64,000 nucleotides of DNA from Sphingobacterium rhinopitheci. GTDB lineage: Bacteria > Bacteroidota > Bacteroidia > Sphingobacteriales > Sphingobacteriaceae. This document shows positions 28,364 to 36,836 of the stretch, one piece after another (positions within the stretch are counted from its first letter, which is position 1; each line of letters opens with the position of its first letter). Below the pieces are notes generated by a model, which worked only from the letters and a program-made list of their open reading frames with translations, was not told where the DNA came from and made no database searches. The stretch spans positions 434,001-498,000 of the forward strand of contig NZ_JADEYQ010000001.1 of the NCBI RefSeq assembly GCF_022627575.1, written 5' to 3'. Made by a program: the position numbers and the translations under genes.

Positions 28364-29566
28364 CTATTTCAAAAACATATCGTATATATTACTAAACATT
28401 AAAACGAAAATGACCACTAAGCCTAATGCGCCTACGACTTTATAGAACATATTATTAGCATTAGTCCCCATCACTTTCTTACTATTGGCAATCAGCAAAA
28501 TAGATATACCTATAAATGGCACTAAAAATATAGTAACGCTTTGTGCCAATACAATTAATTCTAAAGGAAGCTTACCAAAAGATACCGCAACAATACAGCC
28601 CAATATCATGACTACAGAAATCAAAGCCTTAACCTTCTTAGACTCTAAACTACTACCAAAACCCAATGCGTCACCCAAAAGTGCACCACCAACAGTAGCG
28701 TTACCCACTAATGAGGAAAATGAAGCACCAAATAAGCCGATAAAAAATAATGAGCTAGCATAGGTCCCAAATAAAGGCTCTAAAGCTTTACCCATTTCTG
28801 CTGCACTACTCACATGTATACCTTTGGGAAATAATACCGCGGCAGCACATATCAATACGGAGGAGCTCATAAACCCTAATATAGCTACTCCTGTATAGGC
28901 ACCTCTTGCAGATTGCTGGATACTAACCCCATTTGGGTTTACTTTTTTGCGTTCTTGTATCAAGTAGGTTTGATAAAATGCACCTACTAAAGAAAAGCAG
29001 GATGCTGTAAATGCAATCACTAATCCTAAAGATCCCTTTGGCAACTGCGGTACGAAACCAGCGGCAAGCTTAGTTACATTAATTTCGGTCAAAAACAAGG
29101 TCGCTATAAAACAGAATAACATTATTAATACCAAACCGATCATAAGTTTTTCCATCACTTTGTAAAATGAAGGAAAGAATAACAATGCTATCCCCAGAAT
29201 AGTAAAGGTGATAATCCATAGATCCTTAGAAGTACCTGTAGATTCACCTATCGCAATACCTACACCAATACTATTTCCGGCTTGAAAAGAAGTAGCTACC
29301 AAAAAGATACCTATTCCGATAGCGATACCTATATTTTTATTAAAATTTTCCTTTATTAAGGTCAACAACGATTTATCCTGCACCACACCTATACGTGAAC
29401 ACATCGCTGTAAATGTTCCCATAAAAAATAAAGCAATGATAACGATCCACATCAATCCAAACTCGTAATCTGCTCCCATTTTTGACGTAATCGTCATTTT
29501 ACTAGGCCCAAATACCAATGCAGCGGTAATGATTCCTGGACCTAGGATATTTAAAATCTTCTTCAT
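28364..29566 (-). CDS. Nramp-fold transporter lacking canonical metal ligands
   Basis: 400-residue inner-membrane protein with about 11 hydrophobic segments and the overall Nramp (SLC11) pattern. The N-terminus GPGIITAALVFGPSKMTITSKMGADYEFGLMW aligns with the family's first segment. However, the hallmark DPGN is GPSK here (G20, P21, S22, K23), and the sixth-segment MPHN equivalent is GAFYQ (residues 195-199). Both halves of the metal site are therefore replaced, so Mn/Fe transport is unlikely by family knowledge. Context (2-base gap to the epimerase gene; lyase and amidohydrolase downstream) suggests import of the organic substrate of the pathway. It would be named a divalent metal transporter by automatic annotation. 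Confidence 0.82.
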   Translation of the reverse strand: MKKILNILGPGIITAALVFGPSKMTITSKMGADYEFGLMWIVIIALFFMGTFTAMCSRIGVVQDKSLLTLIKENFNKNIGIAIGIGIFLVATSFQAGNSIGVGIAIGESTGTSKDLWIITFTILGIALLFFPSFYKVMEKLMIGLVLIMLFCFIATLFLTEINVTKLAAGFVPQLPKGSLGLVIAFTASCFSLVGAFYQTYLIQERKKVNPNGVSIQQSARGAYTGVAILGFMSSSVLICAAAVLFPKGIHVSSAAEMGKALEPLFGTYASSLFFIGLFGASFSSLVGNATVGGALLGDALGFGSSLESKKVKALISVVMILGCIVAVSFGKLPLELIVLAQSVTIFLVPFIGISILLIANSKKVMGTNANNMFYKVVGALGLVVIFVLMFSNIYDMFLK

Positions 29567-29584
29567 ATTTAGGCTTGTATACTA

Positions 29585-31123
29585 TTATTTATTTCTATAA
29601 TTGGCTATTTTGGTACTGTCTATTGCAGGATAATTATTGGTAAAATTAGATCTAATATAAGTCAATATCTTTGCTACTTGTCCATCAGACAAAAATTGAA
29701 AAGAAGGCATAGGTTGATTATAATTTACATTATTAACGGTTATTTCCTCATTGAGGCCATTTAATACCGTCTTGATCAGTTTATCATCCTGCTGAACTGT
29801 CGCTGTATTTATTAAAGGAGGAAAATTGCCCTCGATCCCTTTACCATCGGTCTTATGACAGGATGCACAATACGATTCGTACAATTGCTTTCCAGTTAAT
29901 GACTGCGTATTATCATATTTGTATGCTGATAAGTAATGATCGGGAACAAAATCAATCTTAGATAATTTAAGAATGCGATCATCGCCTTTCAAAGGGAACC
30001 CTTTTTGAGGATTCCAATCTCTATTGCTGGTAGCGATATAAACATTACCTTTATTATCCGTGGTAACTGCTCTTATTCTTCCGTAATAATCCTTGAGATA
30101 AATATCTTCCTTTACTATCGAGGTTTGTCCAACATTCATTTTCAATACACGCAAGGATTGACTCTTTAGCGTGGTTAGCAAAAGGCTATTATTCCATTCA
30201 GGAATGGTTGTATTGGCATAATACTTCAATCCAGCAGGAGCGATAACGGGAGTCCATGCTTTAATAGGCTCCGTCCTTGGGCTTTTTGAGGCAATTTCAA
30301 TTTCTTTGGGTGTATCATGATATCCTTCAATATCAATCCAACCATAATTATGAATTGGTCGTACCCAATTAATTTCGTCCTCTATAGCATCACCATGCTC
30401 TGAAGTCATTAAATTACCATTGGGAGTAAAAGTCATTCCCTGAATATTCCTAAAGCCCCAAGCATAGACATAAGAATTATGGATAGGATTGTCTTTAGGA
30501 ATCGCACCATCAGCAGTTAGACGAAGCACCTTACCATTCAATGTTGTTGAATCTTGTGCATGTGTTTTAGAATGCGCATCGCCAGTAGCCCAATACAAAA
30601 TTTTATTGTTGTCAAATACCAAGCGGGAACCATTATGTCCTGAAGCACCTTCTATTTTCAATAATAACTGGCTATTAACAACTGTATCATTTTCATAAGT
30701 TAGCTTAGCCAACTCACTATATATAGCATCACCTTCTTTGGTAGTATACGCGACATAAATAAAAGGATTCGTGCTAAAATCGGGATGAAGAACCATGCCA
30801 AGAAGACCCAAAGTACGTTTGTGAAAAACATTAGGTATTGTAAATATCTGCTTCTTTATACCGGTTTCTATATCTATCCTACTTATCGCACCTTTAATTT
30901 CGGTAACAAATAAAGAATTCAACTCATCATTAAATTGAATATCCCAAGGCACATCTAACGCATTGGCCAGCTCAGAAACACCTAAATATGTCGCATCAGA
31001 TATTTTTATATAATCAATAAAATGATCTTTTTGTTTTTGGCAACAAACAAAAAGAAATACTATTGCTGATAAGCATACAGCGGTATACTTATAATCTCTA
31101 GTTATATAAAATAATTTAATCAC
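29585..31123 (-). CDS. Glucose/sorbosone-dehydrogenase-type beta-propeller with C-terminal cytochrome c
   Basis: 512-residue exported lipoprotein. The N-terminus has a signal with lipobox LFVC (C27, followed by a second C). Residues about 45-400 match the PQQ-dependent soluble aldose-sugar/sorbosone dehydrogenase propeller: GLLGMVLHPDF, SGHNGSRLVFD, YVYAWGFRNIQGMTF, TSEHGDAIEDEINWV. The C-terminal ~100 residues form a class I cytochrome c domain with the haem motif CASCH and a distal methionine in QPMPSF. It would oxidise a sugar and pass electrons to the haem in the periplasm or on the outer membrane. The start is a GTG at 31123, with no ATG available upstream before the stop. A LacI-type operator overlaps its probable -7 element. 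Confidence 0.87.
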   Translation of the reverse strand: MIKLFYITRDYKYTAVCLSAIVFLFVCCQKQKDHFIDYIKISDATYLGVSELANALDVPWDIQFNDELNSLFVTEIKGAISRIDIETGIKKQIFTIPNVFHKRTLGLLGMVLHPDFSTNPFIYVAYTTKEGDAIYSELAKLTYENDTVVNSQLLLKIEGASGHNGSRLVFDNNKILYWATGDAHSKTHAQDSTTLNGKVLRLTADGAIPKDNPIHNSYVYAWGFRNIQGMTFTPNGNLMTSEHGDAIEDEINWVRPIHNYGWIDIEGYHDTPKEIEIASKSPRTEPIKAWTPVIAPAGLKYYANTTIPEWNNSLLLTTLKSQSLRVLKMNVGQTSIVKEDIYLKDYYGRIRAVTTDNKGNVYIATSNRDWNPQKGFPLKGDDRILKLSKIDFVPDHYLSAYKYDNTQSLTGKQLYESYCASCHKTDGKGIEGNFPPLINTATVQQDDKLIKTVLNGLNEEITVNNVNYNQPMPSFQFLSDGQVAKILTYIRSNFTNNYPAIDSTKIANYRNK

Positions 31124-31162
31124 GTTAATAATATGCTATAATTTAGGTCTGCACTCCGCGTG

Positions 31163-31183
31163 CCGTTTACGTTACCGAAAATA
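31163..31183 (-). promoter_or_regulatory. LacI-type operator overlapping a -7 element (site A)
   Basis: On the minus strand TATTTTCG (31183-31176, a TAnnTTCG -7 variant) runs directly into CGGTAACGTAAACGG, a partial inverted repeat around a central CG. It shares ACGTTACCGAAAA with site B at 34688-34709. The position, about 40 bases before the GTG start of the dehydrogenase-cytochrome gene, fits direct repression by the LacI-family protein encoded at 34888-35955. Confidence 0.55.
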
Positions 31184-31223
31184 AGATAAATAAATCAAAA
31201 AATAAAATAATTAACCTATAAAA

Positions 31224-32510
31224 TTACTTTATTTTTTTCAAAATATATTCCTTTACCCGTTCCATTTGAATAGGATGATTTGCATGTTGCACATCGGCCA
31301 TCAAATAATATTTCTTATCCGATGGTATAGCATTGTAAGCTGCGAAAATAGTGGTAGCAGGGGTTACATTATCAATCAAGCCAAAAGTCATAAATACAGG
31401 TACATTGATATCTTTAGCGAAGTTAACTACGTCATAATAAGGAATTACATTTTTCCAATTTTGGGTGCACTCCTCTTCCATCTTTACCCTTTTCATGGGT
31501 TGAGGCCATCCAGTAGCTTTACCAAAAAGAGTACCATTCGTTTGACACAAAGCAGGGCAAAAAACGGCCGTAGCTTTTACTCTTTTATCCAATGCTGTCA
31601 CTATTAAACTAAGCGCTCCCCCTTGAGATGAACCTGTAGTCAGGATATTTTCACCATCAAATTGTTCTACTGTCTGTAAAAAGTCCAAAGCACGCAAGCT
31701 ACCTTTTATAACTCTATTAAAATAATATAGCTCTTTTGATTGCAAATTAAAATATGGATATCCTTTTAATGCACCATTAGTTAATGAATTATATAGTTGT
31801 GCGGGTAAATCTATAGGAATACCATGTACCCCGACTTGCAAAGTAATAACACTATCAGCGACAAATCTAGTATCCGCGACATAACCTCTTACACCTGCAC
31901 CTGGATAAATAACTAAAGCGGGATATTTCTTAGATGTGGCACCTTTGGGAATAGTCAATACCCCATAAAATCGAGAGCCATCTTTATCAACTTGATAATC
32001 TATATTATAAACATCATAATCTGCAGTGGACAAATTTGGCACTTGAACAACATTAGGATTTAGTCCAATATCATCTAAATTCATAATTTGCTCCTGCCAA
32101 AAAGTATTAAAGTCATGTGGCTTAATAACTGTGGTAGCAATCCTTTCTGGATCAATTGCTATTCCGATTTCCTTTGTTAGCAAGCTTTTATCATACATTA
32201 ATGAAGTTTTAATACGTAATATTTGCGCAGCGGAAATTTTATTAATTTTGATAACTTCTACATTATTCTTCATTAGAAAATTAAAGGAAATAGGCTCCTT
32301 ATCAGTGTCACCTTCAACAGCATATGAAATTGTAAGTTCTTTATTTTTTAATTTAGAAAACGTAACATCATTGACTTCAACTTTGAAATAAATATCTTCA
32401 TTTACACTAAATGCAACTTTATCATTAATGACATTAACTTGCAATATATCTTGAGCTATAGCATTGCTATAGCTCAAAAATACGATAATCGAAAAAATAA
32501 GATAGCGCAT
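31224..32510 (-). CDS. Secreted acetylxylan-esterase-like (CE7) hydrolase
   Basis: 428 residues. A signal peptide (1-19, ending SNAIAQ) and an N-terminal beta domain (about 20-125) precede an alpha/beta-hydrolase of the AXE1/carbohydrate esterase family 7 type. The nucleophile is S295 in GSSQGG, the acid is probably the aspartate in GLIDNVTP, and the histidine lies in VQHANHP. CE7 enzymes deacetylate xylo-oligosaccharides and other acetylated small molecules. The Bacteroidota forms with an extra N-terminal domain are often extracytoplasmic. It follows the propeller gene by 3 bases, so the two are one transcription unit. It suggests that the substrate of the block is O-acetylated. Confidence 0.86.
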   Translation of the reverse strand: MRYLIFSIIVFLSYSNAIAQDILQVNVINDKVAFSVNEDIYFKVEVNDVTFSKLKNKELTISYAVEGDTDKEPISFNFLMKNNVEVIKINKISAAQILRIKTSLMYDKSLLTKEIGIAIDPERIATTVIKPHDFNTFWQEQIMNLDDIGLNPNVVQVPNLSTADYDVYNIDYQVDKDGSRFYGVLTIPKGATSKKYPALVIYPGAGVRGYVADTRFVADSVITLQVGVHGIPIDLPAQLYNSLTNGALKGYPYFNLQSKELYYFNRVIKGSLRALDFLQTVEQFDGENILTTGSSQGGALSLIVTALDKRVKATAVFCPALCQTNGTLFGKATGWPQPMKRVKMEEECTQNWKNVIPYYDVVNFAKDINVPVFMTFGLIDNVTPATTIFAAYNAIPSDKKYYLMADVQHANHPIQMERVKEYILKKIK

Positions 32511-32513
32511 ATA

Positions 32514-34457
32514 CTATAATTCAGGTGTATAACTCCATAAATCTACTCCCTCTCTAAAATAAACTTTTCCATCCCCCTGCGTGATCAAACTGGCATTGTC
32601 CTTCAAATGTTTCAATTCTTTATTTTTAGGGTTGAAGCTATATAATTTATCCGTCAATGTAAAATAAATAAGCCCGTTCTTATGCGATACAGCCAATCCA
32701 TTTCTCCAAATATGACTTGGATACGTATCGTATTTATACACCTCTTTTTTGTAAACAACTTTCTTGGAAGACAAATCATACTTAAACAAAGTACCGTCTG
32801 CAAAGCCCCATAAGCCATTATCAGGGCCTTTAAACAAGCCTGTGATAGACCAATGATTGTCAATAGAATCTGTCCATAAGACCTTTTTATTTTCACTATC
32901 CCATTCAAATATTTTCCCTCTTGATGCTGTTGGAATTGCACCTAAACCACCCGAAATCGTAGAACCACCAATCACTTTACCATCAATTTCGATCAAAGAC
33001 ACGATGGATTGATTAGGAATAATATTAGTGTAGGTAACAAATGTATCTGTAGCTACGTCCAAATGAGTAATAGCTCCCCCCAACTGCCCATATGCTGGCA
33101 CCGTACCAAAGAGTACCTCTTTTTCATTAGCCAATGGCAACACTGCAAAAGGACGATCTTGACCTTTGATAGCACCCAAGAATTTAGGATTTCCTTTTGA
33201 CGTACTCCACGATTGCGTGACATCATAAGAAAAAAGCTCCGCATGGGTATAATTACCAAAATATATTTTATCACCTAGGCTATTCATCCCTTCAGTCTGA
33301 TGAAGTCCTAAATAATCCTTATGTTCATCAGTAGCGGGATCATATGTACCATGGTTTCCTGCTAAATAACCAGAAACCCACACCTTATCATCAGGCCCCC
33401 AAAATATGGTTTGAATACTAATAGGAGCTTTGGGAATATCCAAAAGTATCTCATTACGTATTTTACCTGATTTTGTATCTATCGTAAATACTTTATGACT
33501 ATTGGTCAAGACTTTATAATTTCCATCCTTATCCATATAACCAGCGCGTCCACGACCTTCGATTGAAGCCAAAATCTTTGGCTCTAAATCCTTATCAGCA
33601 AAATCTAACGTATAAATCTTGCCACCTGAAGTATAGTAGATAACATCAGATCCATCTTTCTTAGCGATTGATTTGACCTCAACAGAAGAAAATCGCTTTT
33701 CGTATTTTTTGGTTTTTAAATTATAAATAATTGTTTCTACACCTTTAGCACTATTTAACCAAGCAATTATTCGATCACCACCTTTCACATCAGCAATTAG
33801 TTCCATATCATATACAAACTCATGATCCTTGTCTTGATCTGCAAGAATATTGATCTTAGCCTTAGTCTTCAAATCCAACTCTACAAATGCAGCATGTGAA
33901 CCAATACCTGAATATATTTTATCCTTCTTGGCATCGTAAGCGACACTCCTTACATAATTCTCCCCCGCCTGGATAGCGCCACCTCCAATATCTTTGAATC
34001 CAGTCTTTGGATCATATTCATAAACTTGACAATCGGGATAGGTACCTCCATATATTTTCCCATTCTTACCAGCTACAAGATCCCAAACAACCTTTTGATT
34101 GGGTAAAGTAAGCCCTAAATCTTTGACTTCCGTATCACCTAATGTGTAAGCATACATCTTACCATTACCCGTCATATAAACAATATTGTCGCTCGATACT
34201 TCCATATCCCAAGAACCATCAGTACCATTAAGCGGCGAGTTAACTATATTTTTACCTGTCTCCACCTCATAGCCTACCAAACGCGCAGGAACTCCCCTTA
34301 CTACAGTAAAAACATAGTCTTTACCATCAGTACCTTTCAAAAAATGACTTCCTTGAATAGCAGCAGCAAAAACTTGAGGTCCATGATTTTTGAACTGTGC
34401 CTTTACAATAACACTAAAGCCCAATGCTAGAGCTAAAAATAAAATTCTTTTTATCAT
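32514..34457 (-). CDS. Exported beta-propeller protein of unknown function
   Basis: 647 residues with a clear signal peptide (1-20, ending VIVKAQ). The rest is a series of about seven or more beta-propeller-like blades recognisable from repeated patterns such as GKNGKIYGGTYPDCQVYEYDPKTG, PDDKVWVSGYLAGNHGTYDPATDEH and GPDNGLWGFADGTLFKYDLSSKK. This resembles SMP-30/strictosidine-synthase-like or Kelch/quinoprotein propellers. No haem, Walker or protease motif is present, and catalytic residues cannot be named. It is first in a two-gene unit with the CE7 esterase (3-base gap), with site B about 230 bases upstream. A binding or lyase role on the extracellular substrate is possible but not shown. 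Confidence 0.7.
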   Translation of the reverse strand: MIKRILFLALALGFSVIVKAQFKNHGPQVFAAAIQGSHFLKGTDGKDYVFTVVRGVPARLVGYEVETGKNIVNSPLNGTDGSWDMEVSSDNIVYMTGNGKMYAYTLGDTEVKDLGLTLPNQKVVWDLVAGKNGKIYGGTYPDCQVYEYDPKTGFKDIGGGAIQAGENYVRSVAYDAKKDKIYSGIGSHAAFVELDLKTKAKINILADQDKDHEFVYDMELIADVKGGDRIIAWLNSAKGVETIIYNLKTKKYEKRFSSVEVKSIAKKDGSDVIYYTSGGKIYTLDFADKDLEPKILASIEGRGRAGYMDKDGNYKVLTNSHKVFTIDTKSGKIRNEILLDIPKAPISIQTIFWGPDDKVWVSGYLAGNHGTYDPATDEHKDYLGLHQTEGMNSLGDKIYFGNYTHAELFSYDVTQSWSTSKGNPKFLGAIKGQDRPFAVLPLANEKEVLFGTVPAYGQLGGAITHLDVATDTFVTYTNIIPNQSIVSLIEIDGKVIGGSTISGGLGAIPTASRGKIFEWDSENKKVLWTDSIDNHWSITGLFKGPDNGLWGFADGTLFKYDLSSKKVVYKKEVYKYDTYPSHIWRNGLAVSHKNGLIYFTLTDKLYSFNPKNKELKHLKDNASLITQGDGKVYFREGVDLWSYTPEL

Positions 34458-34887
34458 ACAAATTTCTATTATTTCAAATCTTAATATTCTATATTTTTCA
34501 ATTTGCTAAATACTTAAACAACCGCATTCCAAGCCAATACTATGCTATTAGATAGTCTTAGATTCATAATTATTAGAAGGATAAAAATCTCTATCATCAA
34601 TCATATATACAAATATGACATGAACAAGAATTCATAATTTGCCAAAGAATCTAATTACAACTATTTTCAAAAACTACTCACTGCACATTTCGTGAACGTT
34701 ACCGAAAAAGTTTAGAATAAAAAGCTCACCTATCTGTATACTCATTAAATATGTAAAAACTAATGCTATATTATAATTCATATAGTATATTTTCAGGAAA
34801 TTGGCTTTCGAATACTGAATCATTCAGTACTAATCATCATTCGATTGCTAACCTATAAAAATATTTTAATAGAATCAAGTTTATTAA
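34458..34887. other. 430-base intergenic region with operator site B and a hairpin
   Basis: Very AT-rich with no supported ORF. It contains LacI-type site B (34688-34709) and, near the lacI-family stop, the hairpin TACTGAA-TCA-TTCAGTA (34813-34829) that may end the regulator's transcript, though it lacks a T-run. Confidence 0.55.
34688..34709 (-). promoter_or_regulatory. LacI-type operator (site B)
   Basis: An inverted repeat around a central CG: TTCGTGAAC/GTTACCGAA, 7 of 9 pairs matching, the typical form of LacI-family operators. It shares ACGTTACCGAAAA with site A. It lies about 230 bases upstream of the propeller gene and about 180 bases downstream of the LacI-family gene's stop. Confidence 0.6.
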
Positions 34888-35955
34888 TTAATTTTCATAA
34901 AATAGATAATTTTCAATAGTCAGAATATCTATAGGCATAGATTTATGATCTATAGCTACCTCTTTCAGCAAGAAATATTTATATAAATAATGTAAAGCTA
35001 AATAACCTTGTTTGTCTGGTCGCTGACAGATTAAGAAATCTACTATTCCATTAGCCAAATAATCAACATTCACTTGTAAAAAATCAAAACCTATAATATG
35101 TGGTTTTTTTAGCGATGAATGATTAAAAAAGAATTCCCCAATAATACCTACACGAGAATTCGTCACGAAGATTAAATCAGGTTTTTCTTGTTCATACACC
35201 CTATACAATTCTGGAGCAACTTCATCATAGTCATTAAAAGGAATATCTTTGACTACTATTTCATAACCTCTGTCCAAATTGTCTAAATAGGATTTATAAC
35301 CATCAATTTTAGTTTCTAAATACTTATAATTATTCAATCCTTTGGCCACATTCAATATAAGCAACTTAGAATTATTAGGTACTAAATAAGAAGTAAGATT
35401 GGCAGCTAACCGTCCAGTACTATATAAATCAGGACCAATATACCCTAATGAAGAAAGTCCTTTGACATCAGAATTAATAAATATAGTCTGAATATTACGC
35501 GATTTACATTCTGCTATAAATTCTTCGGTCTTCTCTGTAAAAATTGGGGCAATAACGACAGCGTTAAATTTTGACATGAAGATATCTTCCGTAGATTTTA
35601 TAAAGGTATTTACATCTTCTTGATCGTAGAGAAATACTTGAATATTTATCCCAAAAGAGGAAAATTCTTGAATACCTTTGTTAATGCCCTCTAAACACAA
35701 TTGCCAATAGCCTGTCTGAGAGGATGTACGTGGAATAATAACAGCAAAACTCAAATTATTTTTCACTGACAAAGCTCTAGCATAGAGGTTGGGCTGATAA
35801 TTATTAGCTGCAATAATTTCTTTTATCTTAGCTCTGGTTTTATCGGAAACATCTTTACGATTATTCAACACCCTATCCACAGTAGCTATAGATACATTTG
35901 CTAAACGTGCTATATCTTTGATACCGAATTTTTTCTTTTCGTATTGCTCACTCAT
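34888..35955 (-). CDS. LacI-family transcriptional regulator
   Basis: 355 residues. The N-terminal helix-turn-helix and hinge helix (residues about 9-60: GIKDIARLANVSIATVDRVLNNRKDVSDKTRAKIKEII) are those of the LacI/GalR family. The rest is a periplasmic-binding-protein-like sensor domain (FAVIIPRTSS... to TNSRVGIIGEFFF), which usually binds a sugar or related molecule. The N-terminal sequence (ATVDRVL rather than ATVSRVL) is typical of the group often seen in Bacteroidota. It likely controls the leftward block at 25074-34457, where two matching operators are seen. It has its own promoter candidate (35975-36007). Confidence 0.92.
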   Translation of the reverse strand: MSEQYEKKKFGIKDIARLANVSIATVDRVLNNRKDVSDKTRAKIKEIIAANNYQPNLYARALSVKNNLSFAVIIPRTSSQTGYWQLCLEGINKGIQEFSSFGINIQVFLYDQEDVNTFIKSTEDIFMSKFNAVVIAPIFTEKTEEFIAECKSRNIQTIFINSDVKGLSSLGYIGPDLYSTGRLAANLTSYLVPNNSKLLILNVAKGLNNYKYLETKIDGYKSYLDNLDRGYEIVVKDIPFNDYDEVAPELYRVYEQEKPDLIFVTNSRVGIIGEFFFNHSSLKKPHIIGFDFLQVNVDYLANGIVDFLICQRPDKQGYLALHYLYKYFLLKEVAIDHKSMPIDILTIENYLFYEN

Positions 35956-36239
35956 TTTTTATAATTAGATTAATCAAATATAATTTGTAAAATCAAATTC
36001 CCTCCAATTTTCACCAAATCAATTACTATTAGAAAGTATCTTGTTAAAAACAGAAATAAAGCACAAATATATGCCAATAATCATAAATATATGAATACAA
36101 CTGATCCATATAGGTGATCAGCTATGATATATTGATGACTCGTATACGTAATTAATAATTAAAATGAAGTATGTAAAAGTATAAGAATATTATTTAAAAT
36201 AATACTTTATAATATAAATAAGAATTAAAAGGAGATATC
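35956..36239. other. 284-base intergenic region upstream of the LacI-family gene
   Basis: AT-rich, with no supported ORF. It holds the LacI-family gene promoter candidate at its left end and an 8-base palindrome CGTATACG (36141-36148). Nothing else is visible. Confidence 0.5.
35975..36007 (-). promoter_or_regulatory. Promoter candidate for the LacI-family gene
   Basis: On the minus strand TATATTTG at 35982-35975 is a full -7 match, 19 bases before the ATG. A TTG lies 22 bases upstream at 36007-36005 as a possible -33 element. Confidence 0.5.
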
Positions 36240-36836
36240 TTATGCATTCAATTTCAATAAATTCATACCCTCCTCTTTAGACAATGTTAATAGTGTTAAA
36301 GCTGAATTGTCTTGTACTATCTTGCGATAATTGCGTAGAGGCATACCTAACTGCGAAGTCATAAAAAACCTATTAATGCCATTGTGGCCTACAATAAGTA
36401 TATTTTTATTATCATATTTTTCCAACAATTCCGAATAGAAAGAATTTAATCTATCAACTACTTGCGCAGCAGATTCACCACTTCTACCCGCTTTGTACAG
36501 CGCTGGATCTACCAACCAATTGTGCCATGACTCCGGATCCTCAGCTTGAAATTCGGCAGGACGCTTACCTTCCCAGCTTCCAAAATCTACTTCTATTAAT
36601 CTGTCATCAATTTGTACAGATTCAGGCTTACCAGAAGCTATTTCGGCAGTAAGTTTGGCACGTTGCAAGGGAGAGCAAAATATAGCATCAAAGGTATAAT
36701 CCTTTAACAATTCATTCATTCTCTTTGCCTGTTGTATTCCTTTTTCGGTAAGACCAATATCAGTTCTGCCGCAATATTTATTTCCATCTGCATTATAGGC
36801 AGTTTCGCCATGTCTCAATAAGCAAATTGTTAGCAT
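36240..36836 (-). CDS. Histidine phosphatase family protein
   Basis: 198-residue cytoplasmic phosphatase of the phosphoglycerate-mutase/histidine-phosphatase superfamily. The catalytic RHGE motif is at R8-H9-G10-E11 (LLRHGETAYN). A second arginine lies in CSPLQRAKLTAE, the acid/base glutamate probably in VDFGSWEGK, and the second catalytic histidine in IVGHNG. Length and motifs fit the CobC/SixA/phosphoglycerate-phosphatase branch rather than a true mutase. It abuts the FGGY kinase gene upstream (stop and start adjacent) and is the last gene of the DeoR block. It probably removes a phosphate from a pathway intermediate or a side product. Substrate unknown. Confidence 0.88.
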   Translation of the reverse strand: MLTICLLRHGETAYNADGNKYCGRTDIGLTEKGIQQAKRMNELLKDYTFDAIFCSPLQRAKLTAEIASGKPESVQIDDRLIEVDFGSWEGKRPAEFQAEDPESWHNWLVDPALYKAGRSGESAAQVVDRLNSFYSELLEKYDNKNILIVGHNGINRFFMTSQLGMPLRNYRKIVQDNSALTLLTLSKEEGMNLLKLNA

